Below are positions 24,395 to 30,788 of a DNA stretch of 30,788 nt, one piece after another. The number at the start of each line of letters is the position of its first letter. The stretch's first letter is position 1. Made by a program: the position numbers and the translations under genes. Origin of the DNA: Oscillospiraceae bacterium (GTDB lineage: Bacteria; Bacillota; Clostridia; Oscillospirales; Ruminococcaceae); assembly GCA_016297675.1 (NCBI GenBank), contig JAEDGE010000003.1, forward strand, positions 1 to 30,788, given 5' to 3'. A model generated the notes under the pieces. The model did no database searches and was not told the origin of the DNA. It saw only the letters and a list, made by a program, of their open reading frames with translations.

Positions 24395-24702
24395 ATTTTC
24401 CACCCCATTGATGCAGAACAAACAGAAAATCTTATTAATCCCCTGTAAAAATGTGCAACTTTCAGCAAATGAATGCAAAATATTACAGTAGCTTTTCAAG
24501 TCCTGCTTATGATAAAATAAAAATGGGAAAAGGAAACGGTAAAATTGTTTATTGCAAAGACATTATACCATGTTTCGGGTAAAAATGCAAGTTCTTCGGA
24601 AAAATTAATTCCTTTCCTCTTCACCTGAAACAAATTTTTCCGAATGAACTGCACAAAATGGAGCAATGCTCCGGAAAAATAATCATATAGGAGGGATCTT
24701 TT
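24395..24702. other. Divergent intergenic region between regulator and bacteriocin genes
   Basis: 308 bp with no reading frame of note. It contains the long inverted repeat 24591-24649, a small hairpin GGAGC-AAT-GCTCC at 24660-24672 and an extended -10-like TGATAAAAT at about 24509-24519 (plus strand) without a good -35. A poor -35 would fit a promoter that needs an activator. No copy of the agrBD direct repeat is visible here. Confidence 0.5.
24591..24649. repeat. Long inverted repeat upstream of the bacteriocin genes
   Basis: Arms TTCGGAAAAATT (24595-24606) and its exact complement (24633-24644) with a 26-nt loop; the pairing extends four more bases (GTTC/GAAC) after a one-base bulge. The core CGGAAAAAT occurs a third time just upstream of the first ribosome site (24672-24680). 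It may be an operator for a dimeric regulator or a leader RNA stem. Confidence 0.65.
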
Positions 24703-25163
24703 ATGCGTGTAAAAAAGATCTTGGCTTCCGTTATGGCGATGGCTACACTCGCTGGGACCTTGGTTGTTCCAGCTTCGGCAGCAGTTGTGAATCTTAAAGC
24801 AAAAGGCACACGACTTCCCACAACTTGGTCAGTAAGCTATACTGACTCATCTCCAAACTGGACATATTATAGAGACAATAAAGATTTAGCAACACATAAA
24901 GTACGAGTTTGGAATGACCAGACGGGAAAGCGTGCTGAATCTAAAAAAGTATGTGGCAAAACAGCAACTGCAACAGTTAGCTGCAAACCAAGTACCCCAA
25001 ACAGCAAGCTAACAACAATTGTAGAGCTCGATTATAGAGGTTTACAAGGATATAGTAAAAATGGAGTTTTATACAACTACTATTCACATAGAAGTGAAGG
25101 ACATGCAGGTAGCAATGTTACAACCTATTTTTATCTGTAATTACTAACTCAAATACAATAGAA
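24675..25163 (+). repeat. Tandem duplication, unit 1 (second unit 25175-25650)
   Basis: The two units start at positions exactly 500 bp apart and cover ribosome site, coding sequence and the first bases after the stop. The first ~80 bases (ribosome site and signal-peptide codons) differ at a single position; the last ~40 bases (TTTATCTGTAATT, CTAACTCAAA) are also nearly the same, while the middle has diverged. This shows tandem gene duplication rather than independent genes. Confidence 0.85.
24703..25140 (+). CDS. Secreted lactococcin-972-like bacteriocin, copy 1
   Basis: Small secreted protein of 145 aa with a Sec signal peptide (MRVKKILASVMAMATLAGTL, likely cut after Ala26, VPASA-AV), giving a mature chain of about 119 aa. 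The segment HKVRVWNDQTGKR and then TATATVS align with THSATVVNNNTGRQ and AKATVG of lactococcin 972 as I recall it; both end in an aromatic tail (TTYFYL here). Lactococcin 972 inhibits septum formation by binding lipid II. This protein is longer than lactococcin 972 (mature 66 aa) and has two cysteines (84, 94) where that peptide has none. GGAGGG ribosome site 8 bp before the ATG. The downstream DUF1430-like and ABC genes are the standard partners of the family. Confidence 0.75.
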   Translation: MRVKKILASVMAMATLAGTLVVPASAAVVNLKAKGTRLPTTWSVSYTDSSPNWTYYRDNKDLATHKVRVWNDQTGKRAESKKVCGKTATATVSCKPSTPNSKLTTIVELDYRGLQGYSKNGVLYNYYSHRSEGHAGSNVTTYFYL

Positions 25164-25202
25164 CAATACTTTGTAAAAATAATCATATAGGAGGGATCTT
25201 TT

Positions 25203-25628
25203 ATGCGTGTAAAAAAGATCTTGGCTTCCGTTATAGCGATGGCTACACTCGCTGGGACTCTGGTTATTCCAGCTGCTGCTGCAGTTCCAAAGTGTGTGAA
25301 TCTCACAGCAAAAGGCACACGACTTCCCTTCACTTGGTCTGTCAGCTATAATGATCACAAACATATGAGTACCGTATGTGATCATTATGTAGCAGATAGA
25401 TCCAGAGTAGAGGATCACAAAGTTCGAGTTTGGAATGATCAAACAGGAAAACGTGCGGAATCCAATAAAAAATGTGGTGTTACAGCAAAAGCAACCGTAA
25501 GCTGTAAGCCCAACACACCAAATAGCAAGCTGACAACTATTGTCGAGTTCTATGGTGGTATTCACTCAGGATATCAAAGAGCGGAAGGTCATGCTGGCAA
25601 AAATGTTACAACCTACTTTTATCTGTAA
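25203..25628 (+). CDS. Secreted lactococcin-972-like bacteriocin, copy 2
   Basis: Paralogue of the preceding gene, 141 aa. The signal peptide is the same but for a few residues (MRVKKILASVIAMATLAGTL, then VIPAAAA), cut likely after residue 26 or 27. Conserved blocks with copy 1: LTAKGTRLP, TWSVSY, HKVRVWNDQTGKRAES, TPNSKLTTIVE and EGHAG-NVTTYFYL. The segment between residues 50 and 71 and the region before EGHAG have diverged in sequence and length. It has four cysteines (31, 59, 91, 101) against two in copy 1. The ribosome site is the duplicated GGAGGG. Two mature products with different variable parts suggest either a two-part activity or two target ranges; this is inference. Confidence 0.75.
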   Translation: MRVKKILASVIAMATLAGTLVIPAAAAVPKCVNLTAKGTRLPFTWSVSYNDHKHMSTVCDHYVADRSRVEDHKVRVWNDQTGKRAESNKKCGVTAKATVSCKPNTPNSKLTTIVEFYGGIHSGYQRAEGHAGKNVTTYFYL

Positions 25629-25663
25629 TTGCTAACTCAAAATACAAATGATTTCTTTCCAAA

Positions 25664-25701
25664 AGAGGCTGCTGCACCAGACAAATGGAGCAGCAGCCTC
25701 T
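25664..25701 (+). terminator. Stem-loop between bacteriocin and transporter genes
   Basis: A perfect 12-bp inverted repeat (AGAGGCTGCTGC at 25664-25675, complement at 25690-25701) with a 14-nt loop, 36 bp past copy 2 and 18 bp before the next ATG. No U-run follows (CCTATT), so it probably acts as a leaky terminator or 3'-end protector, giving more bacteriocin than transporter message. Confidence 0.6.
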
Positions 25702-25719
25702 CCTATTATGAGGTATTTT

Positions 25720-27726
25720 ATGAAAAAAACACTTTATTTTTTCGTTGCTGTCCTATTTCTGTTTCTGGCAGCTACACAGTTGTTAAATTATTCAGATTAC
25801 CTTTATGACCAACTTTATGAAGGAAAATGTCAAGTTATCATTGAAATGCAGGACGGGCAAAGCAATCAGGATTTTGTAGAAGAAATTACGAAAACTGCAA
25901 AAGAAAACGATACAAATTTGATGTATATCAAGGTAGAAAATGCAAGCGGTTTAAAACCAACAATCCATCTCTACACCACATCTTTACAACCTAAGTTTTT
26001 AAATTTTCCTCATAACTGTCCAAATGAGATGTTAAGTCCCGGCGAATCTATTTCTACAAAATCAGATGATTCTCTTGCAACTTACCAGTTATTTGTAAAC
26101 AATATAGATTACGACTATGAAATACATGACATCTCTGAAATCACTGATTTTCAGTTGTTTCACAGTGCTTTTTATACTGATGATAACGTTTCTCTACTTT
26201 CTGCACTCAATCAAATTGGTTATACTACATCTGTACCTGAAAAAGGAGAGACTTATTCACAAATTGATATGGAACGACTCGGTTTTCTAATTCTACTGAT
26301 TTTCCTATTTTTGAGTGCCTTGTTCTATGCATACTTGTTTAATCAAGAAATTGCAGTAAAAAAGATGAATGGTTTTTCTACTTTCAGCATCTTGCAAACC
26401 ACCTTTTTCAAACAACTACTTGTGATTCTCTCTATTGCTATTTCCATTAGTCTGGGGCTTTTTATGATAGATAGCCTCCTCTTCGGTATCAATAATGCAT
26501 TCTATTTTGTAAATTATTGTATTTTAAAAATAGTATTTTTCATTTGTATTACAGTTCTTCTCTATCTGATTGCTTGTCTCTTCACCACAATCACTGTGAA
26601 AACATCTGCATTGCGTGGGAATCGTTCTCATGTTTTCTTACAGATTTTTTCTTATGTTGCCAGAATCCTTGCCAGCATTGTATTGATTCTACAATTGTCC
26701 TCTACCTATGATGTCATGCTTTATAATCAATCATTAAAAACAACTTATGATACATTAAATAAAGAAATAAAAGAATATACAACTGTGACATTAAATGCAA
26801 AATCTGCTTCTATGGATGATGAAGAATATTACAGTTTAGCAGAACAGTTTATTTTTGATGTTTTTCAGGAATACAATGCGATGGTGATTGATGCCAGTGA
26901 AATCAATTATAATATTCTTTACGTCAGCAAAAGTTATCTGGATTTTAATCCGGTTTACCGTTCTGATGGAACTCGTATTCTGCCAGAAGATATTGTTTTA
27001 CCGGAAAAAGAAGGAAACACCGTGCTCCTGCCGGAAAATTATGAATATCACCCCGAGGAAGATGGTCATGAGCATGAATACGAAGAAATTGCCCTTTATG
27101 TAGATGAAAATACAAATGTCATCTACTATCAGCCGCAGCAGAATTTCTTAACTATCACGCCACTTTATGCAGAGTACAATGGGTATTTAACGGATCCGGA
27201 AATTATATTTTTGGATAATGAAACTCTATATTGGGAATCTTTGCAGATATTAGGCGAACAATATCTGTATATTGATTGTCAAACCTCTAATCCTTTGGAA
27301 GAACTTATGCCGATTATTGAAAAAAATAAATTATCTAACATCATTGTAGAAACACAGAGTGTGGAAGAAGAATTTCATGTTTATTTCTATAATATCCAAA
27401 TCGTGCTTGTTCGATATATTATAATTGGAGTGATCTATCTTATTTTACTGGTACTGATTACATTATTTGAAAACATTATCTATTATGAGAACCATAAACG
27501 TCGTTTATCCATTTTGCGATTGCATGGATATGGATTCCGTGCTTATCTGCCAATGATCATTTTAAAATTGCTGACAGACTTATTGCTTGCAATTATTTCA
27601 GTTATTTTTGGAATACATATTTGTTTTTTACTTTTTGCTTGTATTGTGGATGGACTTACTTTTTTGATTTGCATAAAAAAACTGTCATTTCATAATACAC
27701 CACTCTATTTGAAAGGGGATATATAA
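25720..27726 (+). CDS. Bacteriocin-associated integral membrane protein (DUF1430-like)
   Basis: Permease-like partner of the following ATPase, expected in immunity or handling of a lactococcin-972-type toxin. The 668-aa protein has an N-terminal membrane segment (LYFFVAVLFLFLAATQ), an extracellular domain of about 180 residues, a bundle of about four membrane segments, a second acidic extracellular domain (DGHEHEYEEIALYVDE) and a last bundle of about three. Each bundle starts with a coupling-helix-like motif (EIAVKKMNGFS and RLSILRLHGYG), as in FtsX/MacB-type permeases. ATG 25720 follows ATGAGG at 6 bp; the longer frame from 25648 would run through the stem-loop. It ends 6 bp before the ATPase gene. 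Confidence 0.82.
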   Translation: MKKTLYFFVAVLFLFLAATQLLNYSDYLYDQLYEGKCQVIIEMQDGQSNQDFVEEITKTAKENDTNLMYIKVENASGLKPTIHLYTTSLQPKFLNFPHNCPNEMLSPGESISTKSDDSLATYQLFVNNIDYDYEIHDISEITDFQLFHSAFYTDDNVSLLSALNQIGYTTSVPEKGETYSQIDMERLGFLILLIFLFLSALFYAYLFNQEIAVKKMNGFSTFSILQTTFFKQLLVILSIAISISLGLFMIDSLLFGINNAFYFVNYCILKIVFFICITVLLYLIACLFTTITVKTSALRGNRSHVFLQIFSYVARILASIVLILQLSSTYDVMLYNQSLKTTYDTLNKEIKEYTTVTLNAKSASMDDEEYYSLAEQFIFDVFQEYNAMVIDASEINYNILYVSKSYLDFNPVYRSDGTRILPEDIVLPEKEGNTVLLPENYEYHPEEDGHEHEYEEIALYVDENTNVIYYQPQQNFLTITPLYAEYNGYLTDPEIIFLDNETLYWESLQILGEQYLYIDCQTSNPLEELMPIIEKNKLSNIIVETQSVEEEFHVYFYNIQIVLVRYIIIGVIYLILLVLITLFENIIYYENHKRRLSILRLHGYGFRAYLPMIILKLLTDLLLAIISVIFGIHICFLLFACIVDGLTFLICIKKLSFHNTPLYLKGDI

Positions 27727-27732
27727 ATTTCA

Positions 27733-28368
27733 ATGCGTATTATACAATTAAAAAACATCTCTAAATCTTATGGAGATAGAAAAATACTAAATCAATTTTC
27801 TTTAGAAATTGAAAAAGGCGAATTTATCGCCATTACTGGAGACAGTGGTGCCGGGAAATCAACCTTGATGAATATTATGGGGCTTCTGGAAAATTTTGAA
27901 TCAGGAGAATATGAGGTTTGCGGAATCAAAAACCCTAAACCCGGCACACGAATCAGTACAAAGCTGATGCGAAATGAATTGTCATATTTGTTCCAAAATT
28001 TTGCACTCATTAACAACAAAACCGTTCGATATAATCTGGAACTGGCATTACATTTTTCAAAAATGGAGCGTTCTGAAAAAATAAAAGTCATGGAACATGC
28101 CTTGCATGAAGTGGGACTGCATCACATAGAAAATAAAAAAATATGTTCTCTAAGTGGTGGCGAACAACAACGGGTAGCATTGGCTCGAATCCTCTTAAAG
28201 CCATCCCAGATTATTCTCGCCGATGAACCAACAGGCAGCCTTGACAGTCACAATCGTGATAAAGTTATGACGATTCTCACAAAATTAAACCAATCTGGAA
28301 AAACAATTATTGTTGTTTCCCATGATAATGAAGTAGTGAAAACTGCTCATCGTGTAATTACTCTTTAA
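27733..28368 (+). CDS. ABC transporter ATP-binding protein, lactococcin-972 export type
   Basis: ATPase subunit of 211 aa with Walker A GDSGAGKST (Lys42), Q-loop in YLFQNFALINNKTVRYNL, signature LSGGEQQRVAL, Walker B IILADEPTGSLDS and the H-loop VVSHD. The FQNFALI-N-TV-NL stretch and the short length are typical of the subgroup found beside lactococcin-972-like genes (LolD/MacB-like ATPases). It follows the DUF1430-like permease with a 6-bp gap, so the pair should form one complex. No extra membrane or peptidase domain is present, so it does not process a double-glycine leader. Its stop lies 21 bp from the stop of the convergent bile salt hydrolase gene. Confidence 0.9.
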   Translation: MRIIQLKNISKSYGDRKILNQFSLEIEKGEFIAITGDSGAGKSTLMNIMGLLENFESGEYEVCGIKNPKPGTRISTKLMRNELSYLFQNFALINNKTVRYNLELALHFSKMERSEKIKVMEHALHEVGLHHIENKKICSLSGGEQQRVALARILLKPSQIILADEPTGSLDSHNRDKVMTILTKLNQSGKTIIVVSHDNEVVKTAHRVITL

Positions 28369-28389
28369 TAAATCGTATTATTCAGCTTG

Positions 28390-29364
28390 TTAATTCTGCA
28401 TATTGATTTGTTCACTACAAATCAATGGATACCGTATCAACACATCCAGATCGAGATCTTCCTTGTACAGATCCACACCCGAAATCTGATGATTGTCATA
28501 GGTAGTATAATAATAAATTCCTTTGTCTACATTGCAGCAGGAAGTATAGATTGTAATTTCATATTTTCCATTGCTGACTTCACAACAGCCTCTTTGTTGA
28601 TCTACTGAGCCAAGTATATGAAAAAATTGACTAACACTTTGATACTCTGTATTGCCAGAAATGGAATTCATTTTTACAAACGATGCTCTTACAAATCTTG
28701 ACTGCGATGACAAATCCCCTGGAAGCCCCAGAGCCCCCATTCCTCGACTATAGGTCTGCAACTGCAACTTTTTTGAAAAATTGTTCTGCGGTGTTTTCGG
28801 TGACAAATGCATATAATTGTTCAATTGAAATAGTTGTTCATCAAAAGGGGGATTGTTGGTCAATATACCAACAGGATTCTCATAAACCCTTATCCCCTCT
28901 GCAACGGATTCGACTGTTATCGTTTTATTGCGATCAGAAATCATCCAGTGAAGCTGTGCAATTGGCATTCTGGAATTGAATGGAACATTTAAAAGATTGA
29001 TATTTTCAATCAAATGTTGTGCCTCACTGACAGATGCACAATTGCAAAGGATCCACGGAATGAACTCAAACTGTGCGATATTTTCTTTATCCGGCATCAT
29101 TTCATGATAGTGTGCATTCCCAACAAAATTTAAACCCGCCATAGCAAGTCCTTTTTCATTGACTGCATCATAATAAAGCGGATAATTTTCCGCAATATGT
29201 GCCATACCAATCATAGCATAGTGACTTTTTACTGTACCCATATTGCGAAAAGAGAATACAAAATTTCGAGGGGTAATCGTAATCTCTTCCCCATATGAGC
29301 ATTCATAGTCAAGCGTTCTGCCAAAATAAAAATCCGCTGTTTTATAAGTTGCCGCAGTACACAT
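28390..29364 (-). CDS. bsh: Bile salt hydrolase (choloylglycine hydrolase family)
   Basis: N-terminal nucleophile hydrolase that cleaves the amide bond of glycine- or taurine-conjugated bile acids. The 324-aa product has the nucleophile Cys2 directly after Met1 (MCTAATY), Arg16 and Asp19 in FGRTLDYE, Asn79 in AGLNF, Asn170/171 in ILTNNP and Arg226 in SRFVRASF, matching the catalytic set of Clostridium perfringens BSH (Cys2, Arg18, Asp21, Asn82, Asn175, Arg228). The GALGLPGDLSSQSR motif and YTSCCNVDKGIYYYTTYDN also fit BSH rather than penicillin V acylase. No signal peptide, so cytoplasmic. ATG 29364 follows GGAGGATTATTT. It has its own promoter and no operon partner. Confidence 0.92.
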   Translation of the reverse strand: MCTAATYKTADFYFGRTLDYECSYGEEITITPRNFVFSFRNMGTVKSHYAMIGMAHIAENYPLYYDAVNEKGLAMAGLNFVGNAHYHEMMPDKENIAQFEFIPWILCNCASVSEAQHLIENINLLNVPFNSRMPIAQLHWMISDRNKTITVESVAEGIRVYENPVGILTNNPPFDEQLFQLNNYMHLSPKTPQNNFSKKLQLQTYSRGMGALGLPGDLSSQSRFVRASFVKMNSISGNTEYQSVSQFFHILGSVDQQRGCCEVSNGKYEITIYTSCCNVDKGIYYYTTYDNHQISGVDLYKEDLDLDVLIRYPLICSEQINMQN

Positions 29365-29395
29365 AAATAATCCTCCATTTTTGTATTTTTTTATT

Positions 29396-29424
29396 ATTAT
29401 AATACAAATTTAAAATAAAATCAA
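29396..29424 (-). promoter_or_regulatory. Sigma-A promoter of bsh
   Basis: On the minus strand -35 TTGATT (29419-29424) and perfect -10 TATAAT (29396-29401), 17 bp apart, about 32 bp before the bsh ATG. Confidence 0.72.
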
Positions 29425-29503
29425 GTCCTTCTATCTTTTATAAAAAAGCAATTTTATTTTATAATTTTATAATAAAATTAATAGAATAAATTTTATTAAT
29501 ATG

Positions 29504-29551
29504 TAACGCCTTTACAGTGTCATCCATAGGAAAAACACAGTAGAGGCGTTA
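29504..29551. repeat. Strong intergenic hairpin, unassigned
   Basis: Arms 29504-29520 (TAACGCCTTTACAGTGT) and 29535-29551 pair at 16 of 17 positions (one A-A mismatch, one wobble) around a 14-nt loop that can itself close TCC-ATA-GGA. No U-tract on either side. It is over 150 bp from the LacI gene stop and over 130 bp from the bsh ATG. Confidence 0.65.
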
Positions 29552-29712
29552 TATATTTAGATTAGGAAATTAAAAATATTTTCTATATAATATTTATATC
29601 ATGTCACTATTTTGATTAATTATTAAGATGCTTTTTGAATTTTTATCAATTCTTATAATATCCTATTATATATGCTACGCATGAAAAGATGCAGACAGTA
29701 TCTTTACACTGC

Positions 29713-30729
29713 TTATTTTTGCTCTTTCGTAATGATGCGAACACTCTTTCTTTCTATCATTGTTCCACTGACAACAATATGCCGAATCGGAGAATCGGGA
29801 TATTTCATGCGGCAAAGAAGCTGTCGTACACTTCTCTTGGACATTAAATTGATGTCTACCGCATACGTGGTAATGGGTGGGTTCGCAAGATCAGAAAAAA
29901 TAAAGTCATCAAATCCAACCAGAGAAACATCATCTGGAATGGATACTCCCGATTCCTGCAATTGCTTCATTAACGTATAAGCTGTGATATCACAGTTACA
30001 TGCAAATGCTGTTGGCATCCTTTTTAAATTTTCGAGTGAAATAAAAATTTTTCCCTCTGCATCTCGATCTGGCAAAATCTGTTCTGGTATCACAGAAATA
30101 CCAGCCTCTCGCATCGCACGACAATATCCATAATAACGATCTAAAATGCTGCTGGTTTGGTCAATAGAACCTACAAATTGGATCTCTCTGTGTCCAGCTC
30201 GAATTAGATACTTTGTCATGATATACATTCCATAGTATCCATCAGAAATCACACAATCCTGCTGCAATTCCGCATGAAAAGCATCCAGAATTAAAAATGG
30301 AATTTTGGTTTGTTCTAACATTTTATAATAATCAAATGAAAAGTTTCCCATGACAATCAAACCATCAATTCGATTATCCTGAATCAAACGAGGGATGCAT
30401 AATATTTCCTCTTCCTCTTCCGTCACAACCTCTAAAATGCCAATGTGCCCATTTTGAGAAAGATGAAAAAGAGAACGTTCATACAGTGCCCAATAAAAAG
30501 ATTGTCCTTTTTCAATATATCGATAAGAAGTAATAATTCCAATTGTATAGCGGTTGGTATCATCTCCTTTGTTTTTCTGAAATTGATACCCCATTTCTAC
30601 TGCAAGAGATTGAATTTTTTTTCTGAGTTCTTCACTTACACCCTCTTTTCCAGCAAGTGCTTTTGAAACAGTAACCGTACTGACATGCAGCTGTTCTGCA
30701 ATATCAGACATACGAACTGCCTTTGCCAC
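29713..30729 (-). CDS. LacI-family transcriptional regulator
   Basis: DNA-binding regulator of about 338 aa. The N-terminal helix-turn-helix reads VRMSDIAEQLHVSTVTVSKA with the hinge region following (ALAGKEGVSEELRKKI, MGYQ), and the rest is a periplasmic-binding-protein-like sugar-sensing domain (GLIVMGNFS, FLILDAF, VISDGYYGMYIMTKYLI, SLVGFDDF, PPITTYAVD). GTG 30729 (MAKAVRMSDIA) is chosen because AAAGGAT lies about 9 bp upstream; GTG 30738 would be too close to it, and ATG 30711 is an alternative. It has no sugar-transport genes next to it in the window, so its regulon and effector are unknown. Confidence 0.9.
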   Translation of the reverse strand: MAKAVRMSDIAEQLHVSTVTVSKALAGKEGVSEELRKKIQSLAVEMGYQFQKNKGDDTNRYTIGIITSYRYIEKGQSFYWALYERSLFHLSQNGHIGILEVVTEEEEEILCIPRLIQDNRIDGLIVMGNFSFDYYKMLEQTKIPFLILDAFHAELQQDCVISDGYYGMYIMTKYLIRAGHREIQFVGSIDQTSSILDRYYGYCRAMREAGISVIPEQILPDRDAEGKIFISLENLKRMPTAFACNCDITAYTLMKQLQESGVSIPDDVSLVGFDDFIFSDLANPPITTYAVDINLMSKRSVRQLLCRMKYPDSPIRHIVVSGTMIERKSVRIITKEQK

Positions 30730-30788
30730 ATGACTCACATCCTTTTTTTATTTATTCTTATTTGCATATTGTAAAATGCTCTGATTAG

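Larger units (their letters stand above)
29365..29712. other. AT-rich gene-free stretch between bsh and LacI gene
   Basis: 348 bp holding the bsh promoter (29396-29424), a 9-bp AT inverted repeat AATAAAATT/AATTTTATT (about 29471-29496), the strong hairpin 29504-29551, and a weak 6-bp stem (AAAGAT/ATCTTT, about 29686-29706) just past the LacI gene stop. I see no credible gene. Confidence 0.55.

Noticed and set aside
24395..24702. Second copy of the AACKTCCCTA direct repeat before the toxin genes
   Set aside because: Looked for on both strands; only the GGAGGG ribosome site gives a partial match, so no AgrA site can be claimed here.
24675..25202. Direct repeats as attachment sites or mobile-element ends
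   Set aside because: The repeat covers ribosome site and signal-peptide codons in frame and is fully explained by tandem gene duplication.
25149..25565. Minus-strand frame of 138 codons opposite toxin copy 2, and similar short minus frames at 24621-24821 and 25118-25333
   Set aside because: The repeated short frames are produced by the duplicated ribosome site and signal-peptide region read backwards; no ribosome sites, no family.

Overview
The window looks like chromosomal DNA of a moderately AT-rich, Gram-positive gut Firmicute, most likely a Ruminococcus-like member of the Oscillospiraceae/Ruminococcaceae. The pointers are a clostridial glgB-C-D-A cluster with the paired GlgC/GlgD subunits, a SpoIIE sporulation phosphatase, a HydE maturase of [FeFe] hydrogenase, an Agr-type peptide pheromone system and a bile salt hydrolase. 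The genus is inferred from gene content only. Almost all housekeeping genes lie on the minus strand; only the bacteriocin block at 24.7-28.4 kb is on the plus strand.

Layout. 1-1611: a Bce/Gra-type two-component pair, with the kinase cut by the window edge. 1651-7691: the glycogen operon (promoter, glgB, glgC, glgD, glgA, terminator), making ADP-glucose and then branched alpha-glucan. 7825-10156: spoIIE, with an unusual wide-spaced promoter like those activated by Spo0A. 10216-16123: an operon of a small membrane protein, recD2, comF, mreB-like and radA (DNA repair, competence-type and cell-shape genes) ending in a terminator. 16139-18627: ogt, hydE and hpf. 18831-20032: an MGDG-synthase/UgtP-like glycosyltransferase.

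20117-28368 is the accessory region and the most interesting part. On the minus strand it holds an unclassified 333-aa possible regulator, agrA (LytTR response regulator), agrC (HPK10 kinase), a terminator, then agrB and a 45-aa agrD (not larger than 138 nt) under their own consensus promoter. That promoter is preceded by a 20-bp-spaced direct repeat, as expected for a LytTR activator. Divergently on the plus strand are two tandem paralogues of a secreted lactococcin-972-like protein (145 and 141 aa, duplicated with exactly 500 bp spacing), a stem-loop, a DUF1430-like polytopic membrane protein and an ABC ATPase of the lactococcin-972 export/immunity type. My reading is a quorum-sensing-linked, double-toxin lactococcin-972-type locus with cysteine-containing, C-terminally extended toxins. 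The regulatory link between the two halves is inferred from adjacency only.

28390-30729: a choloylglycine (bile salt) hydrolase with its own promoter, and a LacI-family repressor. Several gene-free stretches carry long hairpins without U-tracts (18765-18817, 29504-29551, 24591-24649) that I cannot assign. I saw no tRNA or rRNA genes, CRISPR arrays, insertion sequences or prophage genes.
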